Shown here: piece after piece, positions 23,917 to 39,102 of the stretch
Numbering within the stretch: position 1 is the stretch's first letter
Layout of the letters: the number at the start of each line of letters is the position of its first letter
NCBI GenBank assembly: GCA_001557505.1
Contig: LSAX01000004.1
Span: 2,604,001 to 2,668,000, forward strand
Source of the DNA: Reticulascus tulasneorum
Lineage: Eukaryota; Ascomycota; Sordariomycetes; Glomerellales; Reticulascaceae
DNA length: 64,000 nucleotides
Direction of reading: 5' to 3'
The notes under the pieces: model-generated
Seen by the model: only the letters and a program-made list of their open reading frames with translations
What the model was told of the DNA's origin: nothing
Database searches by the model: none
Position numbers and translations under genes: made by a program

Positions 23917-24239
23917 TTTGGCATACCGGAGCGTATGGCTGCCTGTTGACCGTTCTGTCCCGCCTTTGGAGATAAATTTCTGGACGCTGTTGAAAAAAAA
24001 GTTCCAAGGTGGAGTATATTTTCGGAGAATCTCGACCAAGTGCGGGACGGGCCAGACCAATCACGCCTTCTTCCGCTGGATTTTGTTCCGGGGAATTGGG
24101 CGGTTGGAGGCGGCAGAATTTACCAGGGTCAACAGGCTGTAGCTGGACTGCGCGTTCTGGAGCTTGACGTTCGGAAGCTGATGCAGAGCAACAACGTAGA
24201 CCTTTGCACAACTCAACATCACCATACGCAACAGTCAAA
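23917..24239. promoter_or_regulatory. Short divergent promoter, rrp9 / pre1
   Basis: Only 323 bp separate the start codons of rrp9 (minus) and pre1 (plus), so both promoters must overlap here. No clear TATA element; the right half contains the pre1 leader. Confidence 0.6.
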
Positions 24240-25021
24240 ATGTAAGACGCCTTCAATTTTCGCATGGACATTGGCTAACCCATCTGCCTGGAATCAGGGA
24301 GGTACTTCTGGGGATCACGGGCAAGGACTTCACCATCATCGCAGCTTCTAAAGCTGCCATGAGAGGTGCGACCGTCCTGAAAACATCCGACGACAAGACG
24401 AGAGCGTTGAACAAGCACACTTTGATGGCATTCTCGGGAGAGGCTGGAGATACGAGTAAGCTACGCCCGGAAAGCTCTTGTCCTTATAATTATTGCTCAC
24501 AAGATGGCAGTACAATTTGCCGAGTACATCCAAGCAAACGCCCAGCTCTACTCGATGCGGAATGAAACGGATCTCTCGCCATCTGGGCTCGCCCACTTCG
24601 TCCGGGGCGAACTAGCCTCCAGCTTGAGATCTCGAAAGCCCTACAACGTCAACCTGCTTCTAGGTGGCGTTGACCCGATTACACACAAGCCAGCCTTGTA
24701 CTGGATGGACTACCTAGCGTCATTGGCGCCGCTACCATATGCTGCCCACGGTTACGCACAGTACGGAACCCCCCAAGCAACTCTCAACCCTGTTTCAAGT
24801 CACTGACGATTCGTCTTAGATACTACTGTCTGTCCATTCTCGACAAGCACCATCATCCAGACATTACACTCGGGCAGGGAATCAAGATCCTGACCATGTG
24901 CACGGATGAGCTCAAGCGACGGTTGCCGATCGACTTCAAGGGCATGACTGTGAAGGCCGTGACGAAGGACGGTATTGTCGACATAGAATTTGACGATGAC
25001 AAGGTCGTGAAGGCTGCTTAA
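24240..25021 (+). CDS. pre1: 20S proteasome subunit beta type-4 (Pre1/PSMB2)
   Basis: Exons are 24240-24241 (the A and T of the start codon), 24298-24455, 24511-24760 and 24820-25021 (203 residues). The first intron (24242-24297) begins GTAAGA, has a GGCTAAC branch site and ends CAG. The G of the start codon is the first base of exon 2, giving MEVLLGITGKDFTIIAASKAA. Family signatures are LKTSDDKTR, MAFSGEAGDT, QFAEYIQANAQLYSMRNE, NVNLLLGGVD, LPYAAHGYAQYY and DFKGMTVKAV. This is one of the non-catalytic beta subunits (no N-terminal processing Thr). It sits in the beta ring of the 20S core. Total length equals the family norm. Confidence 0.95.
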
Positions 25022-29530
<4,509 letters not shown>

Positions 29531-31483
29531 ATCGTCCACAATCAGGACGAACTGCGGAGAGGCTTTCGTGTTCATGCCTCCAACATCCGCCTCACACATT
29601 TTCCTACTTCTTTCGTCATACATTTCCCCATTCGCGCACGACAGACTCCCTTCGACGTTTGGTTTCCGATGCATATGAACTTTTCTTTGCCACGGCGGCA
29701 TGACCCCATGAACCGATAGTGATGCCTCTCATTCTGGCGAGAAGCATACTCGGGGTTCCGGGCACACACACGGCACATGATAGAGAGCATTTCTTTTGAT
29801 TTTTTGCTGAACCCCAAAATTGCTTGATACCCTTAGACCGACATTGGGGAAACTTTGAGAATCGGCAGAGCTGCATGAGAACGCCTGAGGCGTGCAGCCA
29901 GCGTTGACGACGAGGGATCTAGGGACACGATACAGACAGGTCCTGGATCTCAGTCGACGCATCACGAACATCATGTTTCTGCTTTTTAGCTGCGTTTCCC
30001 GAGGGGCATTTTCTCGCTTTTCGACGATAGAAGGGTCATGCAACTCGCCGTGCATACAACAACAACACAGATAGACAAAAGTGGATTTCTCGGTTCTCCG
30101 GTCGGCATTTGCTCTTGTCCAAGAGCACGATAGCGCGATAATAGAGGACATGAAGACCAACAGCATAGACCGGACTGGTAATTGAGGGACGGGTTGACAG
30201 AACGGATAATCTCACCATTTTGAGAGCGGGAACAAGTTTGGCCTTCCCCAATACAGAATAGGATTTGGGAGGGAAGGGATACCAAAAAGTTCTTGCTCTT
30301 GAAAGCTAATGGCACATGGACGTTGGTCTCCGACTCCGGCTCCCTCACAAGATGTAGGGAGCCTAGGAGTTCGAAGGGATCGCAGACTTCGGTTATGATA
30401 CGTGGCAAGGCGGACCGTGCGAATGATTCCCCGTGGTGGACAGCCAGTCTGGACTGAGAAGTCCCAATAAAAACACACTTTGCTATTATTCTACTTCTAT
30501 TGTGGCTCAAGCCGCTCGTAACTGTGTATTGTCATGCTTGACGAACCGTATAGCTTCCGCCTCAGCGCGCGATGGTGACTAGACAAATTTTGTGATGGGC
30601 AGAGGCACACGACAAACGACCTGATCATCTCCCTCACCAGAAGGTGTACAGCATTGCATTATGGTCCTGCGTTTCGAGCGGTTCTCATTGCTGTTTCCGC
30701 GTTAGGCGTTCCCACGAGGGACAGTCTAGGGAGCTATCTCGTACCTAAATTTATCAGAGCAATATACAGAGCATCAGCAAATAGTAATTGTTCCCAAATA
30801 CATCCCTTCATTTCTTTGACAAGAGCATATCAAAGGCAAAGACCACAACACCACATATTCATGATCCACTTGAGCGTAAACGAATGAATATGATGATCTT
30901 ATGAGGATCTGCTTGCCGCCATCTTGTGCTTCTCGAACTACGTGGGTGAAGTCTGGAAATGGCGCTGGCTTGTGAATAGGATTTTTTGGTGATGCAGCTC
31001 AACCCAAGTTATGCCAGATTATTGTGGGGCTCTTCGAATCAACTTAACAGATCGCAACGGCGGCCCCTCCTGTAAGTACGGAGCGTATCACATCCTGGCG
31101 GCCGTGGCAGGCTGCTGAATTTTTAGAAGTAAGGTAGGGGGGCTCGGTCACCCACACAGCCTTGACGCGCCAAATCGTGAGCTTTCGTGGCGCTGAGGTG
31201 GGCGGGCTTTTTTTCTACCTACAAGAGAGGCAGGGAATCATCTCCCCCCGGAAACAACTTCACCTGGTCCAAAGGACTCATCTCCCTAACTCCGAATCAA
31301 ACTCTTCGTCTTCTTCTTCTTTCCATTGCCCGAATTAGAATTGGGCCTCGTCATTGACCGACCCAACAATAATAATTCATCATCAGTACTTTATTTCAAC
31401 GATGTACAACTGATTCAGCGACAATCTGCCTCCCTCGAAATATCTGCTGGTTCTAAACGAACAGATACCACGAACACCAAAAC
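29531..31483. other. Intergenic, ded1 3' UTR and ies1 promoter
   Basis: About 1.95 kb without a supported gene. A three-codon upstream frame (ATG TAC AAC TGA, 31402-31413) lies 71 bp before the ies1 start and could be in its leader. No RNA gene or repeat recognised. Confidence 0.5.
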
Positions 31484-33548
31484 ATGGCACCGCTCTCGCC
31501 CAGCTCGGCAATCGCCATGTCTGACATGGAGCCCCCTAGCTCTCCAGTCCATGCTGAAGGCAAATCATTTCTCTCTAGAGCAGAGACCGAAGATGACGAT
31601 ACGCGAATGATGGATGCGACCCCCGAGCCAGCGGAGAAGACAAGTCGCGGGAAGAGCAAGTCGTCGCAGGGTAAAGATCATGGCTCGCAGTCTGTCATAG
31701 GCAAAATTCGGCATCTGAAGAAGGATGATGGCGAGCCCTTGTGGCGGAAGGATATCCAACACGACTTCTTGAAGGCCGTGTTTGACGATGAACAAGAGGT
31801 CTTCACCAACTCGTACGAACCCGACAAGCCGAAGCAGAACTTTGCGGACCTTTACATCGACACCATGTCGAGAAGCAGCAAAACCAGCAAGGTCCTTCGC
31901 GACAAGCTGCTTAGTGATCGAGATGCCGCGAAGGGCATGGCCATGGTCTGCCTGCTGGTCAATATTGGACGAATGAACACCACTCTGAACTGTGAGTTAA
32001 GCCATTCCATCTATTGCCTGACCTCATGCTTATCTTAAGACAGTCTTCCCCGAGATGCGAGCGCAGCTACGAACCTACCACTCCATCCCATCGCTTCAAG
32101 CACACCAAGATCCGCATGCCTACAAGCAGCTGCAAGATGCTCCGCGACTGAAGTCGATCCTGAAAGGCGGGGCGGAAGATCGAGAAGAGCCCAACTCGCT
32201 CCACAAGATCAAGGGCACATCTGTGCCGAGAACGAACCCGGTCAACTTGCTCTTCATCATTTGCCAAACTGCTTTGAAGATTGCTGAGCTGCATTTCCCC
32301 CCTGGAAAAGAGTTCCACGACCTCGTCATGAAAACCAACTATACCAGCCAGTCACGAGCAAGAGCCTTTCTTTGGATAATGTGGTTCTATCTAGAGTCCG
32401 ACTTCACCGAGGAAGGCTGCGAAGAAAATCCCTTCGGTGCCGGTGTAGACTACGAAATCGATGTGGCCAATCAAGGTGTGCCTGAGCTGGAGCCGATGAC
32501 AAAAGAGCAGGAAGCCCTAGAGAACGTGGACTCGCAGGCGGAAATTGACTTTGGCCACGAGAAGCAGAAAATGCGAGCCAAAATTCTAGAAGCCGATCAG
32601 CAGTACATCGTGGACAGCCAGACAAAGCGCGGCACGAAGGCGCCGCGGCCCTTTGCTGATGATGGACCAGCCATTTTGCCTCGAATTAGACCTTCAAAGC
32701 ATGAGTCAGACATGGACAGCACCCGCTCGACTCCTCCACCTCGAGTGTTGGCACGAGCTGGCATAGCTGGCTCAGGTCGACGAGGCGGCGCGCCACTTAA
32801 GTATCAGATCTTCGAAGGCTCGTCTCCCGCTCCTCAGCAGGGAGTCGATGGCATTCCCACTCGGAAGCCACGTCCGCCTACAGCACACCAAATTGCGGTT
32901 GAGCGCAACCGAAATCAGAGGGTCGAGTACATCTTGGACCGTGGCATCCGTAAGCAGCATCACAAGTCTCGCAAACTTCGACGGCAGGATGGCGCCATAT
33001 TTCGAGCGTGCCGACGGCTCAAGGAGATGCAAGATCCGTTTGAAGATAGTGAAGATGATTATGGCCCACAACGCCAGCTTACCACTACCGGAGAGAAGGC
33101 TGTCGGTCCGTTTAGATCGAAGGGATTTGGCGGGCTTGTCCTCCTAAGCTCGGAAGCGGATGACTTTGGAGAGGAGATGAATGCCTATGCCGCAGCGTTC
33201 CGACGGGCCAACCGACGGTTGTCACGGTGGGGTGCCCATGAAGGGCCGGAGCTAGGGATTATCCCGCCCACGCGGAAGGCCAAAGAAATAGGGCTAGACG
33301 CAAATGGCGCGGTGGGTGACGAGACACTGGATGCCGATGGGCTGGAAGCAGAGGAGCTGGCTGCCTCTGCTTCAAAAACCAATGGCGATGCTAATGGCGA
33401 CGTGACGATGGAGGACTTTGATGATGCAGACAAGACGGCTCCCGTCGCGAGTCCTGCTGATGACGAGGATTTGGACGAGGTCGAAAGGTCTCTGCTCGGC
33501 CTTCCCCCCGGCGACGATGCGGAGGACTCCAACAGCGATTACGACTAG
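31484..33548 (+). CDS. ies1: INO80 chromatin-remodelling complex subunit Ies1
   Basis: Exons are 31484-31991 and 32044-33548 (670 residues), joined by a 52-nt GT..AG intron. The central conserved part holds HLKKDDGEPLWRKDIQHDFL, QNFADLYIDTM, MVCLLVNIGRMNTTLNFFPEM, RTYHSIPSLQ, TNPVNLLFIICQTALKIAE and SRARAFLWIMWFYLE, which match the fungal Ies1 family. The N-terminus is Ser/acidic. The C-terminal third is basic then highly acidic (DDEDLDEVERSLLGLPPGDD). Ies1 is a fungal-specific INO80 subunit that binds the Ino80 N-terminal module in the nucleus. An in-frame ATG 11 codons downstream (MSDMEPPSS) is a possible alternative start. Confidence 0.88.
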
Positions 33549-34284
33549 AACGGCGATTTCGCTATGGAGGACTATGACGAGGCATAGAAAATGGACTTTT
33601 CTTAACAGTCGTGTGGCGAGTACTTGGGGGTCTGGGTGACTATAGTCTTGCCTTGTGACTTTGGCCTGTCCAAGCAATTCTGGAGGATAGAACGGGTCCG
33701 AAGAGAGCAAGGAGCAGCACTAGACAGCCGCACCGGCGAACGCTGGCGGGATCATGCTTGGTGCAAGGTTGGAGCCTTTGAATCTGCTAGGCTGGGGTTG
33801 GTCTCGCGATATGTACTATAGATCAAACGGTGTAGGGTACTTGGGAGGAGTTGAGATGAGCACAGCGGACGTTAAGTTAACCGGAAATGATACGGGTGGA
33901 ACTGGGAGGGCGCAGCGGACTTGTGAGCATTGTAGAAACTACATCATAGTAAACGAATCGATAGCGCTCTTGCAAAACAGAGACTGAATTGAGTCTCTTA
34001 GATCCAGTCAAGAAGAAATACAAAAGTGCCAGTGCTCGGTGGTGATTTAAATATTATATCTAACGACTTACTTGTGCACCTTTCATCTGTGGCCACCCAT
34101 GTCGAAGACCCTTAAAATCGAACCCCCGTCGAGCGTCGTTTAATGAAGCTCGGACCACTTTTGTCTTTGACTTCACATTTCGCGTCCCAACGCGTGATCA
34201 ATCTAGCTGGCAGACAATTTCTCGCCTTTAGCTATTCTGCTGTGAGCTATACATGAATTGGTTGGCCCTGCCTCAAAGCCAACT
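33549..34284. other. Intergenic, ies1 / orc2
   Basis: About 740 bp between tandem genes; AT-rich near 34010-34070. No gene seen. Confidence 0.55.
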
Positions 34285-36077
34285 ATGGCGCGCAAAAAGG
34301 CACAAAAGGCTGAGCACGTCGACATTGGGAGTCGATCTCCACGGAAACGCTCGCGGCAAGGTTTAGACGGCATCGAAGAACTCCCTAAGGAGGACACCCC
34401 TTCCAAACGACGACGAACCTCTACACATACTACTCAAGCGCAGGAGGTGCAAGATGATTCTGACGAAGGCGAGATTGATGCAGAGGAGTCGGAGCAGGAC
34501 GAGGTGTCTGAGGTCGAGAAACCGACTCCAACCAAGAGACGCGGACGACCTCCCAAATCCGACAAAGCCAAAGCTGAAGCAAAGGCAGAGATGCACGGTA
34601 AAGTCTCCACACCTTCGAAATCACGGCAAAGGACAGACTTGGAGACACCGGTGAAAAATACAGGCGTTAATGGGATCACGCCAAGACGGAAACAGGCCGC
34701 AGATCGGTCAGCGAGGAGGAAGAGCGCGAGGGCGTTGATCGCACAGGCTGTTGGAGATGAGGGGAGCGATGAGGACGAAGAGCAGGGGCTGGTGCGAGAG
34801 ATATACGCCTCCAGCGACGAAGACGAGGAAGATGAAGGCAGTGAGGATGACGAAGGGGATATGCAGCCGGCCAGTGCCGCCACGACCCCATCGCAGACAC
34901 CGAAACGTCGAGGAAGGCCGAGAAAGGTGCGGCCCAAATCACCGACACCGCCGCGAGATATGCCGCCGCATGAGGTATACTTCACGCACAACAAGCCGGG
35001 GCGGGCCAAGACGTCGAACAACACACTCGCATCGCTGGATCTCCTGTCGCACGACGAGTACTTCTCCGTCCTGCGCACGTACGAAGATCCCCACGCCGAG
35101 GACATCCACTTCCTGCAGTCCTTGCACGCGGAATCGTTCGGGCAGTGGGATTTTGAGCTCTCGGAGGGCTTCAGTCTCTGTCTGTTCGGCTTCGGGTCGA
35201 AGCGAGCTCTCCTGACCAAGTTCGCTGGCCACGCCTACTCGAAGATTCGGGACCACGAGAGGCACAAGATCGTCGTCATTAACGGCTATGTGCGCACCAT
35301 CACCATCCGCGAGGTACTTACCACCGTCGGCAACGCGATTGACCCATCCGTCAAGCTCCCCGTCTCGCAGCCCACTGCGATGCTCCAGACCCTCTCCTCC
35401 CTCCTCACCCAAAGCAAAAAGACGGTAACCCTGCTCGTCAACTCCATCGACGCCGCACCCCTAAGAAAACCGGCCGCTCAACAGGCCCTCTCCAGCCTCG
35501 CCTCCCATCCACAGGTCAATCTCGTCTGCTCCGCCGACACCCCTGACTTTGCCCTCTTATGGGACAGTGGCCTGCGCACGGCCTTCAACTTCGTCTTCCA
35601 CGACTGCACGACCCTATCGCCCTTCGGCGCGGAGCTCGACGCCGTGGACGACGTGCATGAGCTCCTCGGCCGCAAGGCCCGGCGCGCCAATGGCAAAGAG
35701 GGCGTGGCCTTCGTGCTGCGCTCCCTCCCCGAGAACGCGAAGAACCTCTTCCGTCTCCTAGTCGGTGAGGTGCTGGTCGCCATGGACGACGAGGGCCCCG
35801 CTGGTGGCGAGAATCCGGGCGTTGAGTATCGCATGGTGTACAACAGGGCGGTGGAGGAGTTTATCTGCAGCTCCGAGATGGCGTTCCGGACGCTGCTGAA
35901 GGAGTAAGTTTTTCCAAACCCCAGGATTGGGAAAGGACATGATTTGCTGACAACTTGTGCAGGTTTCACGATCATCAGATGATCACGAGTAGGAAGGATA
36001 GTATCGGGGCGGAGCTGTTGAGTATTCCGTTTCGGAGGGAAGAGCTGGAAGCTATTCTGGAGGATTTGACAACATGA
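34285..36077 (+). CDS. orc2: Origin recognition complex subunit 2 (Orc2)
   Basis: Exons are 34285-35903 and 35963-36077 (577 residues). The start ATG (MARKKAQKAEH) is preferred over the longer ATG-less frame upstream. The N-terminal 240 residues are disordered and acidic/basic, with two AT-hook cores (KRRGRPPK ~84-91 and KRRGRPRK ~207-214). The Orc2 AAA+-like domain starts near 240 with the signature NNTLASLDLLSHDEYF. It continues with FELSEGFSLCLFGFGSKR, HKIVVINGYVRT and VNLVCSADTPDFALLWDS. The C-terminal winged helix ends EELEAILEDLTT, supplied by exon 2. It acts in the six-subunit ORC at replication origins. The 3' half uses markedly more C-ending codons than the 5' half. Its 3' end is 296 bp from the convergent sec59 stop. 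Confidence 0.95.
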
Positions 36078-36373
36078 TATACCACCAAGCATGAGATGGC
36101 GTACCAAAAAGGCAAGATGTATGGCATTTATATAAAACGGCATGGGGAGAAGAAACTCAAAAGGCATTTAGACATCATGAATAGCTCTACGCATAGGCAT
36201 CGTGGACAGAGATCGGCATATGGACAGCACAGACGTAAGCATAGAGTCGGGAGCAGAAATCCATAGTGTTACGGTCATGAATGATCCTCCGAAAGGGGGA
36301 GGGCATGTATTAAACATCACAATACCACCCCCCGCATCCACCCGAGTTCCCCCTGAAACGCCATGTCCATGCT

Positions 36374-39102
36374 CTAAATCCCAAGACTTTTGGTACACGT
36401 CCAAAGAACCACCGGCACAATAACGTTGTCGTTCCCGCCGGTCAGCGCCGCCTCGGTCAGACTCGACATGCTTGCGCAAAACGCCGAGTTCCCAGCACTC
36501 TTCGCCAGGCTCACCTGGCCGGCCGTCACCGGCCAGCCGCCAAGGCGTAACCACGCACTTGCGGCCATCAGCCCCAGGAATACCGCCGCCGCAAACGCCA
36601 CGCTGCCTTCGAGACTCTTGCCGCCGCCCCAGACCCATTTTCTATGACCGAAACGCCGGCCGATTAGAGATGCGGCCGCATCGCCCAGGCCGACGCAGAC
36701 TACGCCGGCCACCATACTGACTTCGCGCGTGGGGACCTCCCAGCCGACGAGGTAGTCGGAACCCGTGCGAGGGAGGGTGGCCAGGGTTAGCCAGAGGGGG
36801 ATGGCGCAGCCTATGAGGAGAAAGATGTGTGAGATGACGACAGGCCCTTTGTGGTCCCTTCCGTCAACGTATGGCGTCAAAAAGTTGGCGATCGGCTTGG
36901 ACAGCGGCGGCAGTTGGCTAGCGCGGAGAAGATCGAGGATGAGAAAGATGGCGAGAACGAGAGATAATACGAGGGACACGTATACCGGATCAATGAAGAT
37001 TGAAGGGAGAAGCATTGCCACCATCATGAAATGGAAGACTTTGCGCCTCGTGTCCACTTCGTACTTGGCGTCCAGCCGGATGACCACGGTCAACCCGACA
37101 ATGAGCACCACCACCCAGTATGCGCTCAACAAAAGCCGAGTATTGGCTTCTCCGAAGTCGGCGAACCGTACGTGCTGGACCCATCCCAAATGACAGGATG
37201 AGCGGGGGTCGTCTTCATGGCGCGGAGGAAGACATATCCAACGCTCCAGGTTGGCACTCACAACGTTGAAGCGAAACCAGGGAAGGTCGCCGAACGCGTA
37301 TCCCAACCCCCAACCTATCGGTTCCTCTCCTACCAGGGCGTACCTGGATATATACTCTCGGACGGGCAGCAATATGATCACCGCGAGGCATATATACACA
37401 TATGCCGCGTACACCCACTTCCTAGCCGTGGCTTGAGCGTACGTCAGCTTGAAGAACGAGCGAATAGTCATCGATGCGGCTCGCTTCCGCCGGCCGGAGG
37501 ATGTATGAGTCGCAGACCGTCGAGGGCGATTCGGAAGGATGGGGAACGTGTTCCGCCGCTCATGCGAAAAGCCATTTAGCGACTCTGGAGCTTTATCGGA
37601 CGGGGATACCACCGCAGTATCGTCTGGCTGTGATGTTACGCCGTCAATGGCAAAGGTGCGCACGCGCAACGGCTTCTTTATCGTGCCGTCGCCCAAGTCC
37701 TCCTCGGAATCCATTGTCTCATAAGAAGAGTCATCAAGCGACGACCCAAATAGCTCGTGCCTAAATCGTCGAATAGAAAGGCCCTCAGCCAAAAGACCGA
37801 GAATCGAGGGAGTCTTGGTGGGTATTGTAGCGCGCCTAAACCTCAACCTCGGCACCCTAGCCAAGGCGATCCCCCATCTCACGACTGGTCCACACGTAAC
37901 CAGCACCCCTACACCACCAACCCATAACAGTGCCTTCAAAATGTTGGCCTGGGGCGAGTATGATAGGAGCAGGACATTGATCAGTGCTATAGAAAGAAGC
38001 TGCAGCTCCGCAGTAAGAAGACTAGTGGTAGTAAGGTAATGCAATACTACCAGTACTGTCTCGTGTAAGGGGTACAGCAGTACGGCCGTCTCAGGGGCAA
38101 CGACTGGCTTTCCCGAGATGGATGCGTGACTGCCCTGAGAATTTGATTGACTTGAAGTCATTAAAAGTGGTATGCAGGAAAGAGCCCAGTGAAAGGCATT
38201 AATACTGTCGTGAGATCGTGCAGTCGGAACTATGAGCCTGGGTATCGAAGATATACTGAGAATGATATTTGGTAGAATTACTGCCGGGTTGTCGGCGGAA
38301 ACGAGGAAAGAAACGAGCATTGTAATGGCAGGAGGGTATAATATAGCGGCAGGGTCGAAGACTCTAGGGATAGCGATTGGTGGCCATTTCGAAGGGTTGC
38401 GATGTCGATAGGTCCACGCAATGAGGCGTATAGGGTATAGCAGCATCAACGAGGCATTCAGAAAGACAAGAGCCCCGAGTTCTGTGGCATAGTAAGCATA
38501 GGCCCGCCGAAGTTGGAATGGGGAGACTGACCTCTGCTCCAAGTAGTGATGATAGGTCCTACACTACTGTTTGCCTTGAGCATTGCGACTAACACGCCGA
38601 CTATCGCAAACTCGATCCCTCGTCTTATCAACTCTTTCGTACGCCGGTAATTTGGCTCGTAGAAGAAACTGCTCTTGTCAGGCAAGTCCTGTTTCGCTTT
38701 CCGCCTTTCATTTCTCCCATCCTCCTCGAGTATTGCTGGGGAAAGCACAGGCGTAGATGTACCCGATAGAGGCTCGTTGCGGCCGCGTATCCCTTTGTGT
38801 GACCGGACCTTCGGGGCAGGCAGTCCCTTCAAGAAATGCTCATCGTCGGCCTCCGTCCCGCTGTCACTAGCGGGCGAGGATTCCTTGGAGAACGCCGGGA
38901 ACGGGGAGAGCCGGCCGCTGCCATCATCGGACTTTGGGGTCGTTGGCAGCGACGATCGATATACCAGCCGGTGGGATGCATGTGGTAGATCACTGCGCAA
39001 ATGATGATATGGATGCGGCGATCTGGTCAAGGCACGGAGCTCGGCTTGTTCTTCTAGATTAAGAGGGGACAGCGAGTCGTCGGGGTTGAGATGCTCGGGC
39101 AT
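36374..39102 (-). CDS. sec59: Dolichol kinase (Sec59-type), multi-spanning ER membrane protein
   Basis: Minus-strand exons are 39102-38532 and 38481-36374 (892 residues). The open frame extends 17 codons further upstream without an ATG; ATG at 39102 gives MPEHLNPDD. About 165 N-terminal residues are polar, Ser/Pro-rich and presumably cytosolic. Many hydrophobic segments follow. The C-terminal domain has the dolichol kinase/CTP-binding signature VCVGLGDAAASLIGRRFG, then WGGGKSLEGSVAF. The preceding RKVFHFMMVAMLLPSIF helix is also conserved. The enzyme phosphorylates dolichol with CTP to supply dolichyl phosphate for N-glycosylation, O-mannosylation and GPI synthesis. A long N-terminal tail relative to yeast Sec59 is normal for filamentous fungi as far as I know. 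Confidence 0.92.

Noticed and set aside
23917..24060. 48-codon N-terminal extension of Rrp9
   Set aside because: Has no family likeness and would consume most of the promoter; the internal ATG gives the conserved basic N-terminus.
34434..35219. Minus-strand 261-codon frame opposite orc2
   Set aside because: Serine-rich shadow of the acidic Orc2 N-terminus.
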